Shown piece by piece: positions 37,766 to 48,268 of a stretch of 64,000 nucleotides of DNA. Made by a program: the position numbers and the translations under genes. The stretch comes from an uncultured Lachnospiraceae bacterium (GTDB lineage: Bacteria > Bacillota > Clostridia > Lachnospirales > Lachnospiraceae), in NCBI GenBank assembly GCA_947626435.1, contig CANQSB010000001.1, positions 292,535 to 356,534 of the forward strand. Reading direction: 5' to 3'. The first letter of the stretch is position 1; every line of letters starts with the position of its first letter. The notes below the pieces were generated by a model, which saw only the letters and a list, made by a program, of their open reading frames with translations, did no database searches and was not told where the DNA came from.

Positions 37766-37911
37766 AACTGCACTTACCTCCGTTTGTCTTTTTTCATATT
37801 ATAACAAAATATTCCACCGTTCAATAATCATTTACATTATTTATTTGAATACAAACAATCCAAAAAACTTTTCTTTTTTACCACACTCAAATAAATTAAA
37901 AGCAAAACCAA

Positions 37912-39471
37912 TTAAATGGTTAATAACTGCGACGCTTTATTGCTCTTTTCTATAGCTGCCAAAAACTCGTCTACACTAAATGACAAAATGTCCACTTTAT
38001 ATTTCATATTTTGCCACTCCGCAGCTTCTCTTGTGTCAGAATGAATAACGGGCGCAATAAAAACTGCAAATGATTCCAATCTCCTGTCGGCTTTTGCCTC
38101 CCTTAAATGCCTACTGATTGGGATTATCTCATTATTCACCTGTTCCGCTCTGCCACACATCAAAGTAACCTCAAAATAACTGTCATAATCATCGTCATAG
38201 CACTCTATGTCAGCCACACCTCCTGAAGCTGTATATGTAGGCAGCCCTTCATCATCAACTGCATAATTTGGATTTACATCTAATCCCTCATAACTCTGCA
38301 CAAGTGCAATGCTTGTCAAAAACTCTAACCGCGTTGGAGCATTAATATATTTTAAAATATTATCCTTGCTTTCTTTTTTATCACAAACTATTTGGAGTTC
38401 CTTTTTCACGTTTTCCCTGCTCATTTCCGCTGCATATCTATACAGTGTTTTCTTTCTTATATCAGAAAAGTCTGTAGTTGAATGAACTTCAATTTGTAAT
38501 ATTTGCTTATCAACAACCCCCATATAATCAATATAATCATTGGAACTCTTAAACTTTGGATAATTCATATAATTATTCATTACATATTCAGCAAGTTCTT
38601 TTTCAAAACTGTTAATATCTAAAAATCTGCCATTCCCTCTTAAAGACAAAAGTCCAGTCATTCGCATTTTCCTTATATATTCATCTACAGCTTCATGACA
38701 TATTTTTTCAATTTTCAGATATTTTCTATTATCACTTTTAAGTATTTCCAAGCAGCGTTCATAGATATATTCATCTGAACAGGCAAAACCAACTTCTTTT
38801 CTTATTTCTTTAATGTATTGATAAACTTCATAAGCATCATTATTCCCCCAGCATATCAAAATAGGAAGCTCATGCCTTGCTAATCCAGCATCATTTTCCT
38901 CTGAATCATCATGAAAATACTTTATGACACGCAACAGCAAAGGCAGCGGCGCATTTTCATTCAAATTCTTTCTCAGTGGATTATTTGTTTGATATTTCAT
39001 TAAGGCATTAAGATATACCAGCTGAATCTTCCTGTCATTGCTTGGTTTCTCCATGTATGCATCAACAAGCATATGACCCGTTTGCGTAATCACAATGGGT
39101 TCTCCCATTTCATATTTGATAAAACCAAATTCTTTTATCATTTTATACCAAGTGTCAAACCGTGAATCCCATCCTGCCTCAAATCCCGCTTCTTTATGAT
39201 TTTGAGGAGACATCTCTATTATAATTTCAAGCTGTTTTTCATCATATGTTCGGTCTTCATCTTTAAATACCGCCCTTAAATCTGGTCTTCTGGAAACGCA
39301 TACTGGCGTATATTCCTTTTCGCGAATTACGTTTTTCACGATTTCATGTATTATCTTTGATGTTAAAACTTTTCCCTCATATGGAAGAATGCATTTCAAA
39401 AAACTCGGTATTCTCTCTGGATTCCTAATAGTCGTTGAAAATGATAATGGTTTTGCCTTACTCTCAGCCAT
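37912..39471 (-). CDS. AlwI-family type IIS restriction endonuclease
   Basis: 519 residues. The N-terminal region (SFSTTIRNPERIPSFLKCIL, FDTWYKMIKEFGFI, NPLRKNLNENAPLPLLL) is typical of the AlwI/BstNBI group. The C-terminal catalytic domain has ADIECYDD (Asp421), FEVTLMCG (Glu434) and NNEIIPISRHL (Glu448), matching the family's D-E-E pattern. These enzymes recognise asymmetric GGATC-like or GAGTC-like sites and cut a few bases away. The gene overlaps the upstream Dam-type methylase by eight bases, and two methylases precede it. Confidence 0.88.
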   Translation of the reverse strand: MAESKAKPLSFSTTIRNPERIPSFLKCILPYEGKVLTSKIIHEIVKNVIREKEYTPVCVSRRPDLRAVFKDEDRTYDEKQLEIIIEMSPQNHKEAGFEAGWDSRFDTWYKMIKEFGFIKYEMGEPIVITQTGHMLVDAYMEKPSNDRKIQLVYLNALMKYQTNNPLRKNLNENAPLPLLLRVIKYFHDDSEENDAGLARHELPILICWGNNDAYEVYQYIKEIRKEVGFACSDEYIYERCLEILKSDNRKYLKIEKICHEAVDEYIRKMRMTGLLSLRGNGRFLDINSFEKELAEYVMNNYMNYPKFKSSNDYIDYMGVVDKQILQIEVHSTTDFSDIRKKTLYRYAAEMSRENVKKELQIVCDKKESKDNILKYINAPTRLEFLTSIALVQSYEGLDVNPNYAVDDEGLPTYTASGGVADIECYDDDYDSYFEVTLMCGRAEQVNNEIIPISRHLREAKADRRLESFAVFIAPVIHSDTREAAEWQNMKYKVDILSFSVDEFLAAIEKSNKASQLLTI

Positions 39472-40369
39472 AATTAGTTACAAACACCTCCTTTGAGTCC
39501 TCTTTTATTGTATTATCATTAAAACTAATATAATTACTATTTATATTATAACTAATGTATTTTCTTGACCATTTCATAAAAGTTTCATTTACACGCCCTT
39601 TATGATTTATCAAATTTGTAATGCCAAACCTCACTCCAGCCTTATCAAGCTCATCCAAATAATTACATAATCTTTCTTCTTCTCCTTCATTCCAATATTT
39701 ATTGTACTCTGAACCTGATATTAAATATGGAGGATCTAAATACACATACGACCTTCCATCTAACTCTATGTTATTTAAAAATCCCATATAATCCATATTG
39801 TAAAATGATATGGAGTGATTTGACATAAAATCCAAGTAGGCGCACAATGCATTATAAACATTGCTGTTAAAATCCACATTTCCAACAGGTAAATTAAATA
39901 ATCCTGCCTTATTAAATCTAATCATATGATTAAATCCATATATCAAAAGTAAATACAGCAGCTGCATATCTGCCTTTAAATTATAATCATTTTTCATTCG
40001 CCCGTAGGCTTCTTTGTTGTAATGAGAATAATATGTTTTCACATATTTCTTTTTTAATTCCTCTGGTGCAGTAATATTTCTATAAGAGCAAGACAGCCCA
40101 TATCTATCTATAGTATCATATAACATATGTATAAAATTATCGCCTTCATCAGCAAAAGATGATATGTATTTATGCAATTCAATAACATACTTATCAATAT
40201 CATTCACCACATACCGCTCAGCTTTTGTATTAAGAAACGAGCTTCCACCCCCAGCAAACGGTTCAATATATGTGCTGATATCAGAGGGAAACAATTCCCT
40301 AAGCTGAGGCATAAGCTTATATTTATCACCTACATAAAAAAACGGCGATCTTATTATGTCCTTTCGCAT
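39464..40369 (-). CDS. Dam-family DNA adenine methyltransferase (M1)
   Basis: 301 residues, alpha class. FFYVGDKYKLMPQLRELFP (motif X), YIEPFAGGGSSFLNTKA (motif I, SAM) and YVYLDPPYLISGSEYNKYW (motif IV, catalytic DPPY), with the recognition domain between. One of two paired methylases, as expected for a type IIS system where each strand of the asymmetric site needs its own enzyme. The ATG overlaps the stop of M2 by one base. Confidence 0.9.
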   Translation of the reverse strand: MRKDIIRSPFFYVGDKYKLMPQLRELFPSDISTYIEPFAGGGSSFLNTKAERYVVNDIDKYVIELHKYISSFADEGDNFIHMLYDTIDRYGLSCSYRNITAPEELKKKYVKTYYSHYNKEAYGRMKNDYNLKADMQLLYLLLIYGFNHMIRFNKAGLFNLPVGNVDFNSNVYNALCAYLDFMSNHSISFYNMDYMGFLNNIELDGRSYVYLDPPYLISGSEYNKYWNEGEEERLCNYLDELDKAGVRFGITNLINHKGRVNETFMKWSRKYISYNINSNYISFNDNTIKEDSKEVFVTNYG

Positions 40370-41379
40370 TACTTATCCACCTTCGTTATAAACACTAACT
40401 CTTTATGATTTACTGAATCAGTTTTTCCTGCATTAAATCTATGATATGGTTTTTCATATATTTCCGTTTTACCCCTTGTTTCAAGTGAAGCCTTTATCTG
40501 CTCTAAAGTAATTTTATTTCTTGAAGATGAGCTTTTTGAATCATATGTATTGTTATATGTGACAACTATATATTTAACCTTCAAATGCTCAATTAAATCT
40601 TTAAAAACAACAGGTGCTGAATTTCTACAATAATTCGACATATTCTCTTCCGGAGGCTTCATTGCTGTTCCTGACAGCTTAGGTTTTTCCCATTTTGTAA
40701 TTGTTTCCATAACATGATAAAACCTTGAATATTGCCTGCTGTTATATGGCGGATCAACGAAAGCTACATCTGCTTTTATCTTTTTTGCAAGCTCATTAGA
40801 ATCCATTCTATAAATCTTTATTTGCTTTTCAGTCTTGATTGGCTCGATTAACTCAAATATAAATTCCGTGCGGATTTCCTTTCCCTTAATATACGCTTCA
40901 TAGTGGCCTACTGTATTGGCACATCTGTCAAAAGAGTAAAGAAGCGATGCGAGCAGAATATAGTACTCTTGTTGATTAATAACATTTCCTTTTAACTTAA
41001 CTTCAATATCTTCTCGTATCATTCCTATAAGTTTGGCATCATCATATCTAAAATATTTATCTCCATAGTTAAGCGAAACATAATTATCCACTATGCTTTT
41101 TTTGTCTATAGTATTATATTCATTCATCATTTTAACAAGTTTTTTTTCATCATATATATCCTTGCAAAAAAAGGCATTATATATTATCTGATTAGAATAT
41201 AAAAAATCATTTATAACAGCCCCTTCAACGATATCTAATAATTCTGCTGTTACAACCCCAGTTCCTCCAAAAACATCAAAAAGCGTTTTGTGTGCCTCGC
41301 ATTTATTCAATATCAGTTCTTTAATCCATGGCATAAGCTTATATTTACTGCCCGTATACCTGCGGTTATTAATATTCAT
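40369..41379 (-). CDS. DNA adenine methyltransferase (M2)
   Basis: 336 residues, alpha class. RRYTGSKYKLMPWIKELI, TLFDVFGGTGVVTAELL (SAM), and VAFVDPPYNSRQYSRFYHV (catalytic DPPY). Clearly distinct from M1 in sequence, with a longer recognition region. First gene of the M2-M1-R operon with overlapping codons. It probably methylates the opposite strand of the AlwI-like site. Confidence 0.9.
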   Translation of the reverse strand: MNINNRRYTGSKYKLMPWIKELILNKCEAHKTLFDVFGGTGVVTAELLDIVEGAVINDFLYSNQIIYNAFFCKDIYDEKKLVKMMNEYNTIDKKSIVDNYVSLNYGDKYFRYDDAKLIGMIREDIEVKLKGNVINQQEYYILLASLLYSFDRCANTVGHYEAYIKGKEIRTEFIFELIEPIKTEKQIKIYRMDSNELAKKIKADVAFVDPPYNSRQYSRFYHVMETITKWEKPKLSGTAMKPPEENMSNYCRNSAPVVFKDLIEHLKVKYIVVTYNNTYDSKSSSSRNKITLEQIKASLETRGKTEIYEKPYHRFNAGKTDSVNHKELVFITKVDK

Positions 41380-41482
41380 TTTCTTTCTCCTGCCTTTATA
41401 TATCTGCCTTCTGCTTTCATGAAAGCATCTATATCTTCTGTTTTTCTTATCATTAAAAAATTCAAGTGCTTACGCTTTAAGC

Positions 41483-42547
41483 CTAGCAGTATTCCTTTAT
41501 ATAATCCGCAAAATACGGCAACGCCAAGGATATATACGCCTGCCGGCTCTCTAAAATGCCGCGCTTGATTAACCTGTCTCTGTACACAGAATAATTGCCT
41601 GCCCTGTCGCCCATCAGCTCTAATACTTCTTCTCTTTTGTATTCTTCCTTTTCTACAAGAAGCGATGCCAAAAATCTGTCTGTCTCTGTCATTTCTTCCC
41701 ATATCTTTTCATACGAGTAGGCAAATAACTCTGCCTTTAAGTCTGGTATAATATCCTCTAAGCTTTCGGTGCTTTTCTTCTTAAAATACAGCACGCCAAG
41801 CTCCTGAAACGCATAGGCATATCCCTTTGTGCTTTTTGCCATTCTGCGTGCCTCATCACTCTCAACATTAAGCTGCTTTTTGTACATTTCTGCCATTCTC
41901 ACCATGTTAAGCGGCTCTGTCTTTATCGTTGCCGCTCTCCTGAAAAAAGTAAGATTTTTAACATTGCTGACTTCCTGTATATTTTCATAAAGCCCTGTAC
42001 ACACGAGATACACAGGATAGTTAGCTCTAAGCCACCTTCCGTATTCAGACGCAAGCTTTATCATTTCTGATGTCTTCGATACCTCATCAATACCGACAAG
42101 GATTTTCTTTCCTTTCTTCTGCACCTGCTGAAGCATAGCTTCCACTTCCACGCCTATGTCAAAAAACTCATTCTCTTTTTCAGATGAATATCCAAAACCG
42201 CCGCCGCTTCCTAAAATATTTGCAGAAATATTGACACTTGTATTTTTAGTGTTGCTCTTTCCAAATCCCTCCCTGTGAAGCATTGCCGCGATTTGTCCCA
42301 GCATGTCCCTCGCCGGATTTAAGTCAAATACAAGCCAGCCATTCTTTTTATTTGCATCGCTCCTCAATTCTTCCTCTATCTTGGCAAGGATTACCGTCTT
42401 ACCAGAACCCCTGACTCCAGTAATCTTATATACAGCTTCCGAAGGACTCTCATAGCTGAAATTTTCCAAAATCTCGCTTGTCTTGGGTGTAGCTATATAT
42501 GTGTACTCTGGGGCTTTACTGAATGTTGTTGTAAAAGGATTTTGCAT
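41483..42547 (-). CDS. P-loop ATPase of unknown role
   Basis: 354 residues: Walker A GVRGSGKT (near 44-51), Walker B KILVGIDEVS (near 145), then a sensor-like VYLVCTGLYENI and a C-terminal helical/winged-helix segment (about 265-354). The layout resembles archaeal-ATPase/STAND-like bacterial proteins, often of unknown target. It lies 103 bases upstream of the AlwI-like operon in the same direction, but also 127 bases from the uvrC-linked gene. Two 16-bp direct repeats sit directly before the start. No effector domain is fused. Confidence 0.75.
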   Translation of the reverse strand: MQNPFTTTFSKAPEYTYIATPKTSEILENFSYESPSEAVYKITGVRGSGKTVILAKIEEELRSDANKKNGWLVFDLNPARDMLGQIAAMLHREGFGKSNTKNTSVNISANILGSGGGFGYSSEKENEFFDIGVEVEAMLQQVQKKGKKILVGIDEVSKTSEMIKLASEYGRWLRANYPVYLVCTGLYENIQEVSNVKNLTFFRRAATIKTEPLNMVRMAEMYKKQLNVESDEARRMAKSTKGYAYAFQELGVLYFKKKSTESLEDIIPDLKAELFAYSYEKIWEEMTETDRFLASLLVEKEEYKREEVLELMGDRAGNYSVYRDRLIKRGILESRQAYISLALPYFADYIKEYC

Positions 42548-42557
42548 ATTGGCATAC

Positions 42558-42624
42558 CTCTTTATACTTTTTTACAGTTTTTTATGCTTTTTCTTTTATT
42601 TTATAACTCTTTATACTTTTTTGC
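42558..42624. promoter_or_regulatory. Direct repeats upstream of the ATPase gene
   Basis: CTCTTTATACTTTTTT occurs at 42558-42573 and again at 42607-42622, 49 bases apart, with a degenerate version (TTTTTATGCTTTTTC) between. The first copy overlaps the ribosome site of the ATPase gene. Likely a repressor target or a promoter duplication. Confidence 0.5.
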
Positions 42625-42674
42625 AAGAAGTTTAATTTGCTTAACAATATATTAATCTGCCGCAGCGATAAGCA

Positions 42675-43508
42675 TCACTCACAATCTTCATGCGGCACTT
42701 TTTCAAGAAAATCCGCCTCGTCTAAATTGGAAAAATATTCCCGCACCGCAAATTCAAGCTGTTCACGCGAAATAATATCCCGCTCTCTCGGCGTATATTC
42801 GCCATACGGCGTGACAAGTCTTACACGCTCACGATTTGCACAGCTTGGATTAATCATATCATACGCCCTGCGACCTTCCAAAGTAAACCATGCCTCACAT
42901 ATGAATTGATCGCCGATACCGTAAAACTGCAAAAAGCCGTCATAGGATTTAAAAATCACAAAATCCTCCTCGCCTTTTGCAACAATGTCTATAAAATAAT
43001 CCATTTCTTTGAGAGCCACCTTCTCGATTATTTTACCGCTGCCTGTCTCAACATCAGGCGCCCTCTGCACTCCCGTCTTTGGCATTTTGCCGCTATTTGC
43101 AAGGGAAAATATCACATCGGCAAAAGTCTCCATGATGTCATCCTCACCGTTCATAATGCACTTATGCGCCTTTGTGACAGGCGAAGCCTTAATTTTATTT
43201 TTATCATCCGAATTACTGAGTACAGGAATCCCGTCGCCCTTATCGTCATAATCCCACGTAAAGCCCTTTTCAGCAAGACCAGAACGCATCATTACCTCCC
43301 CGACATATATTCCAAACGTATATGCCAAGTCCCATAAAAAATCCTTGTCATCATCACTGTCAAATTTATCAAGACTATGATGATAAGCCAAAAGAATATC
43401 ATCCACGCTCCTGATGCTCTCCCTTGTGTAGTCAAGCGTTCTTCCCATCCGCTCAGCCAATTTTACCGCGTCCTCAACAAGACCTTTAAATTCTGAATTC
43501 AACTCCAT
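42675..43508 (-). CDS. Uncharacterised protein encoded after uvrC
   Basis: 277 residues; family not recognised. The N-terminal third is helical and acidic (DDILLAYHHSLDKFDSDDDKDFLWDLAYTFGIYVGEVM), reminiscent of proteins with a peptidase- or immunity-like fold, but no motif is decisive. The middle (115-175) is polar, and the C-terminal region ends in a YGEYTPRERDIISREQ segment and a Glu-rich tail. It begins two bases after the uvrC stop with a strong GGGAGGAGGG site, so it is probably translated from the uvrC mRNA. Confidence 0.7.
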   Translation of the reverse strand: MELNSEFKGLVEDAVKLAERMGRTLDYTRESIRSVDDILLAYHHSLDKFDSDDDKDFLWDLAYTFGIYVGEVMMRSGLAEKGFTWDYDDKGDGIPVLSNSDDKNKIKASPVTKAHKCIMNGEDDIMETFADVIFSLANSGKMPKTGVQRAPDVETGSGKIIEKVALKEMDYFIDIVAKGEEDFVIFKSYDGFLQFYGIGDQFICEAWFTLEGRRAYDMINPSCANRERVRLVTPYGEYTPRERDIISREQLEFAVREYFSNLDEADFLEKVPHEDCE

Positions 43509-43510
43509 TA

Positions 43511-45388
43511 TCAGCCCTCCTCCCGTTCATCACCATCATGAAAAAACTCATAAATCTCCTTCGCCACTCTCTCGCTAATCCCTTCAACCGCCGAAAGCTC
43601 ACCGACATCAGCCGCCTTCAATTCCTCAATCGACTTAAAATGCCTCATCAGCGCCTTTCTCCTGCTGGGACCTACGCCGCTAATCTCGTCAAGCACCGAA
43701 TGGATCTGCGCCTTGCTCCTAAGCGACCTGTGATAAGTGATCGCAAACCTGTGCGCTTCGTCCTGAATACGCGTGATAAGCTTGAAACCCTCGCTGTGCT
43801 TGTCGATCGGCAGCTCCCTGTTGTTAAAATAAAGCCCCCTTGTATTGTGGTTGTCGTCCTTCACCATGCCGCACACAGGAATATCAATCCCAAGCTCATC
43901 AAGCACCTGCAAAGCGACATTTACCTGACCGCGCCCGCCGTCCATCAAAAGCAAATCGGGAAAGCGCGTAAAACTGCCAAAACGCTCGTCAGCCTCCTTC
44001 CTCTCATCAAGCCCATGCGTAAACCGCCTCGTGAGCACCTCACGCATGCAGGCGTAATCATCAGGTCCCGCCACAGTCTTCATGCGGAATTTCCTGTAAT
44101 CGCTGCGCTTTGGCTTGCCTTTCTCGTACACCACCATAGAGCCGACATTTGCAAAGCCGCTCGTATTGGAAATGTCAAACGCCTCCATGCGCGTAAGCGG
44201 GCTTATGCCGAGAATATCCTCTATCTCCTTCACCGCGCCGATAGTCCTGCCCTCCTCGCGGCGTATGCGCTCCCTGTCCTGGCTCAATACAAGCTGCGCG
44301 TTTTTTGCCGCCAGATCGACAAGCTTTTCCTTATCGCCCTTTTGCGGTACTCTCAAATGCACCCTGCCGCCCTTTTTGTCAGTAAGCCACTGCTCCACAA
44401 GCTCCATGTCCTCTATAGGCTCCTGCAGCATAATCTCACGCGGTATAAACGGCGTACCCGCGTAAAACTGCTTGACAAAGCTTGTAAGTATGCCGCCCGC
44501 CGACGGCTCCTCCACCTGCGTCATATAAAAATGCTCCCTGCCGATAAGCCTGCCGTTTCTCAGGAAAAACACCTGCACCACTGTCTCATTGCCGTCTATC
44601 GCAAGCGCGATAATGTCCTTGTCCTCGCCCGCGTTGTCGGACATCTTCTGCGTTTCGCTGATTTTCTTGATGCTCTCTATTAAATCGCGGTATTTTATCG
44701 CCTCCTCAAAATCCATGTTTTCGGAAGCTTTCTGCATTTTTTCCTTTAATTCCTTGACGATTGGCTGATGCTTTCCATTCAGAAAATCTATCGCCTGCTC
44801 TATCCTGTGCGCGTAATCCTCCTTTGAAATATTCCCTTGGCACGGCGCACAGCACTGGTTGATGTGATAATTAAGACACGGGCGCTCCTTACCAAAATCC
44901 TTCGGCAGATTGCGGCGACATGTTCTGATTAGATAGAGCTTGTTTATAAGGTCTATCGTTTCCTTTACCCCGCCGCTCGTAAAAGGTCCGAAGTACCTTG
45001 CCTTATCCTTTTTCATTTTGCGCACAAGCATGATGCGCGGATAGTCCTCGCCGATAGTGACCTTTATATAAGGATATGTTTTGTCGTCCTTCAGCAAGGT
45101 GTTGTACTTGGGGCTGTACTCTTTTATAAGGTTATTTTCGAGCACAAGCGCCTCAAGCTCCGAATCAGTCACTATGTACTCAAAACGCGCGATAAGCGAC
45201 ACCATTTTGTCAATCTGCGGTCCCCTGCCGATATTTTCCTTGAAATAAGAGCGGACACGGTTGTGCAGGATTTTTGCCTTTCCCACATAGAGAATGTCAT
45301 CGTCCGCGTCGCGCATAATATATACTCCTGGCTTTTTTGGAAGCTTGGCAAGCTCCTCCTTTATGTCAAATTCCTTTTCCTCAGACAT
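43511..45388 (-). CDS. uvrC: UvrABC system protein C (excinuclease subunit)
   Basis: 625 residues in standard order: GIY-YIG nuclease ([20 protein letters not shown], near 17), a cysteine cluster ([15 protein letters not shown], near 167), a UVR domain ([13 protein letters not shown], near 205), the RNase H-like nuclease ([30 protein letters not shown]), and a C-terminal helix-hairpin-helix pair ([32 protein letters not shown]). It makes the dual incisions in nucleotide excision repair. Confidence 0.97.
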   Translation of the reverse strand: MSEEKEFDIKEELAKLPKKPGVYIMRDADDDILYVGKAKILHNRVRSYFKENIGRGPQIDKMVSLIARFEYIVTDSELEALVLENNLIKEYSPKYNTLLKDDKTYPYIKVTIGEDYPRIMLVRKMKKDKARYFGPFTSGGVKETIDLINKLYLIRTCRRNLPKDFGKERPCLNYHINQCCAPCQGNISKEDYAHRIEQAIDFLNGKHQPIVKELKEKMQKASENMDFEEAIKYRDLIESIKKISETQKMSDNAGEDKDIIALAIDGNETVVQVFFLRNGRLIGREHFYMTQVEEPSAGGILTSFVKQFYAGTPFIPREIMLQEPIEDMELVEQWLTDKKGGRVHLRVPQKGDKEKLVDLAAKNAQLVLSQDRERIRREEGRTIGAVKEIEDILGISPLTRMEAFDISNTSGFANVGSMVVYEKGKPKRSDYRKFRMKTVAGPDDYACMREVLTRRFTHGLDERKEADERFGSFTRFPDLLLMDGGRGQVNVALQVLDELGIDIPVCGMVKDDNHNTRGLYFNNRELPIDKHSEGFKLITRIQDEAHRFAITYHRSLRSKAQIHSVLDEISGVGPSRRKALMRHFKSIEELKAADVGELSAVEGISERVAKEIYEFFHDGDEREEG

Positions 45389-45427
45389 ATTTTACCTCAT
45401 AACTGCACACCTGCTTGAAATAATCAT

Positions 45428-45530
45428 ACACCCCACTTAAACCTGAAAATCAGGCATAAGCGCAAACAAACAGCATCGGTGCTTTACTTAATGCCACATT
45501 TCAAGTTCTTCATGAGGTGTATAATCAATG
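45428..45530. repeat. Imperfect palindrome downstream of ftsH
   Basis: ATACACC at the left and GGTGTAT at the right enclose about 85 bases, with further imperfect pairing (CACTTAAAC / AGTTCTTCATG; GGCATAAG / CTTAATGCC). It recalls the nested layout of family A but shares no core sequence. Directly 3' of ftsH (stop 45541) and 5' of uvrC. Confidence 0.4.
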
Positions 45531-45540
45531 ATTTATAATT

Positions 45541-47943
45541 TTAATTTCTGTCCCCGTTTATATTCCGCTCCCAGACTGCGCCAAATTTTGAGCCTTCCTC
45601 CTTCTTGCCGCCGCTCATATCTTTACCGCTGTCAAATCCATTATTGATGCCGCCATTATCAGAGCTGTCATTACTATTGTTATTATTGCTGTTGTCACTG
45701 TCACCGCTGTTGTTGCTATTGCCGCTGTCGCTGCCATCATTATCGCTTTCACTACTATTTTTTCCACCAATATTGCCGCTAACGCCATTTTCAGCATTAT
45801 TTAAAGCCGCTGAAAATCCTGCTCCGCCGACATAAACTCCCGTCGGCTGCGGCTTAGGCTGCATATCAGTCACATCTGGCTTTTCCGACGTTTCGGCATT
45901 TTCCTCTGGCTGCGCCTTATCGTCCGCCTTGGCGTTTTCCCCGCTCTGCGCATTGTCTGCCGTATCCGCCTTCTCCGCCTCGTCTGTCTTTTCCTCTGGC
46001 TCAGGCAGCCCCTTCGCCTCGCGGAAAATCTTCATAAACTCCTTGCCTGTAATTGTCTCCTTTTCTATCAGATGCGCGGCGATTTTGTCCATCACGTCGC
46101 GGTTATCCTTAAGCAGCGCAAGCGCCTCGTCATACGCCTCCTTCAAAAGCTTCATAACCTCGGCGTCTATCTCCGCAGCCGTATTGTCCGCACAGTTGAG
46201 CGCGCTTCTGCCCTCAAGGTACTGGCTCTCAACCGTTTCAAGACCTATAAGCCCGAATTTCTTGCTCATGCCGTATCGCGTAACCATAGAACGCGCTATG
46301 CTCGTCGCCTTCTCGATATCGTTTGACGCGCCCGTCGTCACCGTGTCAAACACTATCTCCTCCGCCGCGCGGCCGCCCAGAAGCCCTACTATCATATCGT
46401 GCAGCTCAGCCTGCGTATTGAGGTATTTCTCATCTTCGGGCACATGCATAACATAACCCAGCGCCCCCATCGTGCGTGGCACAATCGTGATTTTCTGCAC
46501 GGGCTCCGAATTTTTCTGCAGCGCGCTTATAAGGGCATGCCCCACCTCGTGGTACGACACAATCCTGCGCTCCTCCTTGCTCATGATGCGGTCCTTCTTT
46601 TCCTTGCCGACAAGCACCACCTCTACCGCATTAAACAAGTCCTTCTGGCTCACAAAATCCCTGCCGTCTTTTACGGCGTTGATTGCCGCCTCGTTTATCA
46701 TATTCGCAAGGTCCGCTCCCACAGCGCCGCTCGTCGCAAGTGCGATAGCGTCCAAATCTACAGTCTCGTCCATCAGCACGTCTTTTGAATGAACCTTTAA
46801 AATATTGACTCTGCCTTTTAAGTCCGGCTTATCCACTATGATACGTCTGTCAAAGCGCCCTGGGCGCAGCAGCGCCTTGTCGAGAATTTCAGGGCGGTTT
46901 GTCGCCGCCAGTATGATAATACCGTTCTTACCGTCAAAACCGTCCATCTCGGAAAGCAGCTGATTTAAAGTCTGTTCGCGCTCCTCGTTACCGCCGCCGT
47001 ATTTTGAATCGCGGCTGCGCCCGATAGCGTCAATCTCATCTATAAATATAATGCACGGCGCGTTTTTTTCCGCCTCTTTAAACAAATCACGCACACGCGA
47101 CGCGCCCACGCCGACATACAGCTCAATAAAATCAGAACCCGCCAACGAGAAGAACGGCACATGCGCCTCGCCCGCCACTGCCTTGGCAAGCATTGTCTTA
47201 CCCGTGCCAGGAGGTCCCACAAGCAGAGCGCCCTTTGGCAGCTTCGCGCCTATTTTGGCGTATTTCCCCGGATTATGCAGAAAATCCACGACCTCCTGCA
47301 GGGACTCCTTCGCCTCGTCTTCGCCCGCGACATCCTTAAAAGTAATGCCTGTTTCCTTCTGCACATACACCTTAGCCGTACTCTTGCCCATGCCGAACGC
47401 TCCTCCGCCGCCCGTCATTTTGCGCAGCAGCAGACTCAAAAGCCCCCACATAAGCAGCACAGGAACAATATAATACAAAAGCGAAAGTATTATGCCCGAA
47501 CCGTCAGGCACGGTACCGTTTACCTCCACGCCCGCGTCAAGAAGGCGCTTTGTGAGCGTTTCGTCCTCCTCAACCTTGCCCGTGGTATAGGTAATCGTCG
47601 GCTGGTAATAGTAAAAGACGCCTTCCTCGGGCTCTCTTGTCTTTGGTTCAATAACTATCTGGTTCGACTCGATTGTTACCGACTCCACCTCGCCCGCGTC
47701 TACCATGTCGATAAACTCATTATAGCTTATCACCCTGTTTGTGGCGTTAGTCACGGCGCGCATAAAATAGCTGATGCACAGGAGCGAAAGCAGCGCCGCT
47801 ATCAGCATAATAAGCAGGCTCTGCTTTTTGGGATCCTTTCCGCCGTTTGGCCCGCCGCCGCTGCCATTGCCATTGTTCTGGCCGTTGCCGCCATTACCGC
47901 GGTTTGAATTGTTGTCATAGTTGTTTAACTGATTGTTGTCCAT
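45541..47943 (-). CDS. ftsH: ATP-dependent zinc metalloprotease FtsH
   Basis: 800 residues, about 150 longer than usual. Short Asn/Gly-rich N terminus, two membrane helices (about 40-60 and 155-175), AAA domain (Walker [15 protein letters not shown], Walker [12 protein letters not shown], second region of homology [14 protein letters not shown]), zinc site [10 protein letters not shown]. The C-terminal 150 residues are low-complexity: Ala/Glu/Asp/Lys, then Gly/Ser/Asn/Asp runs. Degrades membrane and cytosolic proteins. Its own promoter is at 48026-48054. Confidence 0.96.
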   Translation of the reverse strand: MDNNQLNNYDNNSNRGNGGNGQNNGNGSGGGPNGGKDPKKQSLLIMLIAALLSLLCISYFMRAVTNATNRVISYNEFIDMVDAGEVESVTIESNQIVIEPKTREPEEGVFYYYQPTITYTTGKVEEDETLTKRLLDAGVEVNGTVPDGSGIILSLLYYIVPVLLMWGLLSLLLRKMTGGGGAFGMGKSTAKVYVQKETGITFKDVAGEDEAKESLQEVVDFLHNPGKYAKIGAKLPKGALLVGPPGTGKTMLAKAVAGEAHVPFFSLAGSDFIELYVGVGASRVRDLFKEAEKNAPCIIFIDEIDAIGRSRDSKYGGGNEEREQTLNQLLSEMDGFDGKNGIIILAATNRPEILDKALLRPGRFDRRIIVDKPDLKGRVNILKVHSKDVLMDETVDLDAIALATSGAVGADLANMINEAAINAVKDGRDFVSQKDLFNAVEVVLVGKEKKDRIMSKEERRIVSYHEVGHALISALQKNSEPVQKITIVPRTMGALGYVMHVPEDEKYLNTQAELHDMIVGLLGGRAAEEIVFDTVTTGASNDIEKATSIARSMVTRYGMSKKFGLIGLETVESQYLEGRSALNCADNTAAEIDAEVMKLLKEAYDEALALLKDNRDVMDKIAAHLIEKETITGKEFMKIFREAKGLPEPEEKTDEAEKADTADNAQSGENAKADDKAQPEENAETSEKPDVTDMQPKPQPTGVYVGGAGFSAALNNAENGVSGNIGGKNSSESDNDGSDSGNSNNSGDSDNSNNNNSNDSSDNGGINNGFDSGKDMSGGKKEEGSKFGAVWERNINGDRN

Positions 47944-48268
47944 TTTTGTTAGAATATCCTTTCCGTATCGGGTACTGTTATATTATAAATTTTTCACCTT
48001 GCCAAAGTAAAAACATTCAACTTTAATTATAGATATTTGAGGTTCATAAATCAACCTAAGATATATAAATATTTTGTAAAAAACTATAGATTTTTTATGC
48101 CTTACTGTTGTATAATAAGCAAATATATTGTATTTATACTTTAGGCTGCCGCGAAAATACATTCGAAATTTTTGAATATATAAACTGCAAAAACCTCGCC
48201 CAAAAAAGATTTTGAAAAATTTTCACGAGCGCCTAAAGCGTTAATTATCACGAAAGGAATGAAAAGTT
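47944..48268. other. Divergent ftsH/pyrG intergenic region
   Basis: 325 bases. It holds the ftsH promoter (minus, listed) and, on the plus strand, a TATAAT at 48111-48116 that could start a pyrG leader of about 145 bases. In that leader CTTTAGGC (48139-48146) and GCCTAAAG (48231-48238) are perfectly complementary over a long range. The G-rich start typical of Bacillus pyrG attenuation was not seen. Confidence 0.5.
48026..48054 (-). promoter_or_regulatory. ftsH promoter
   Basis: TTGATT (complement of 48049-48054), 17 bases, TATAAT (complement of 48026-48031), about 80 bases before the ftsH ATG. Confidence 0.75.

Noticed and set aside
42558..42624. Direct repeats as a CRISPR start
   Set aside because: Only two exact copies of 16 bp, AT-rich, without regular spacers or cas genes.
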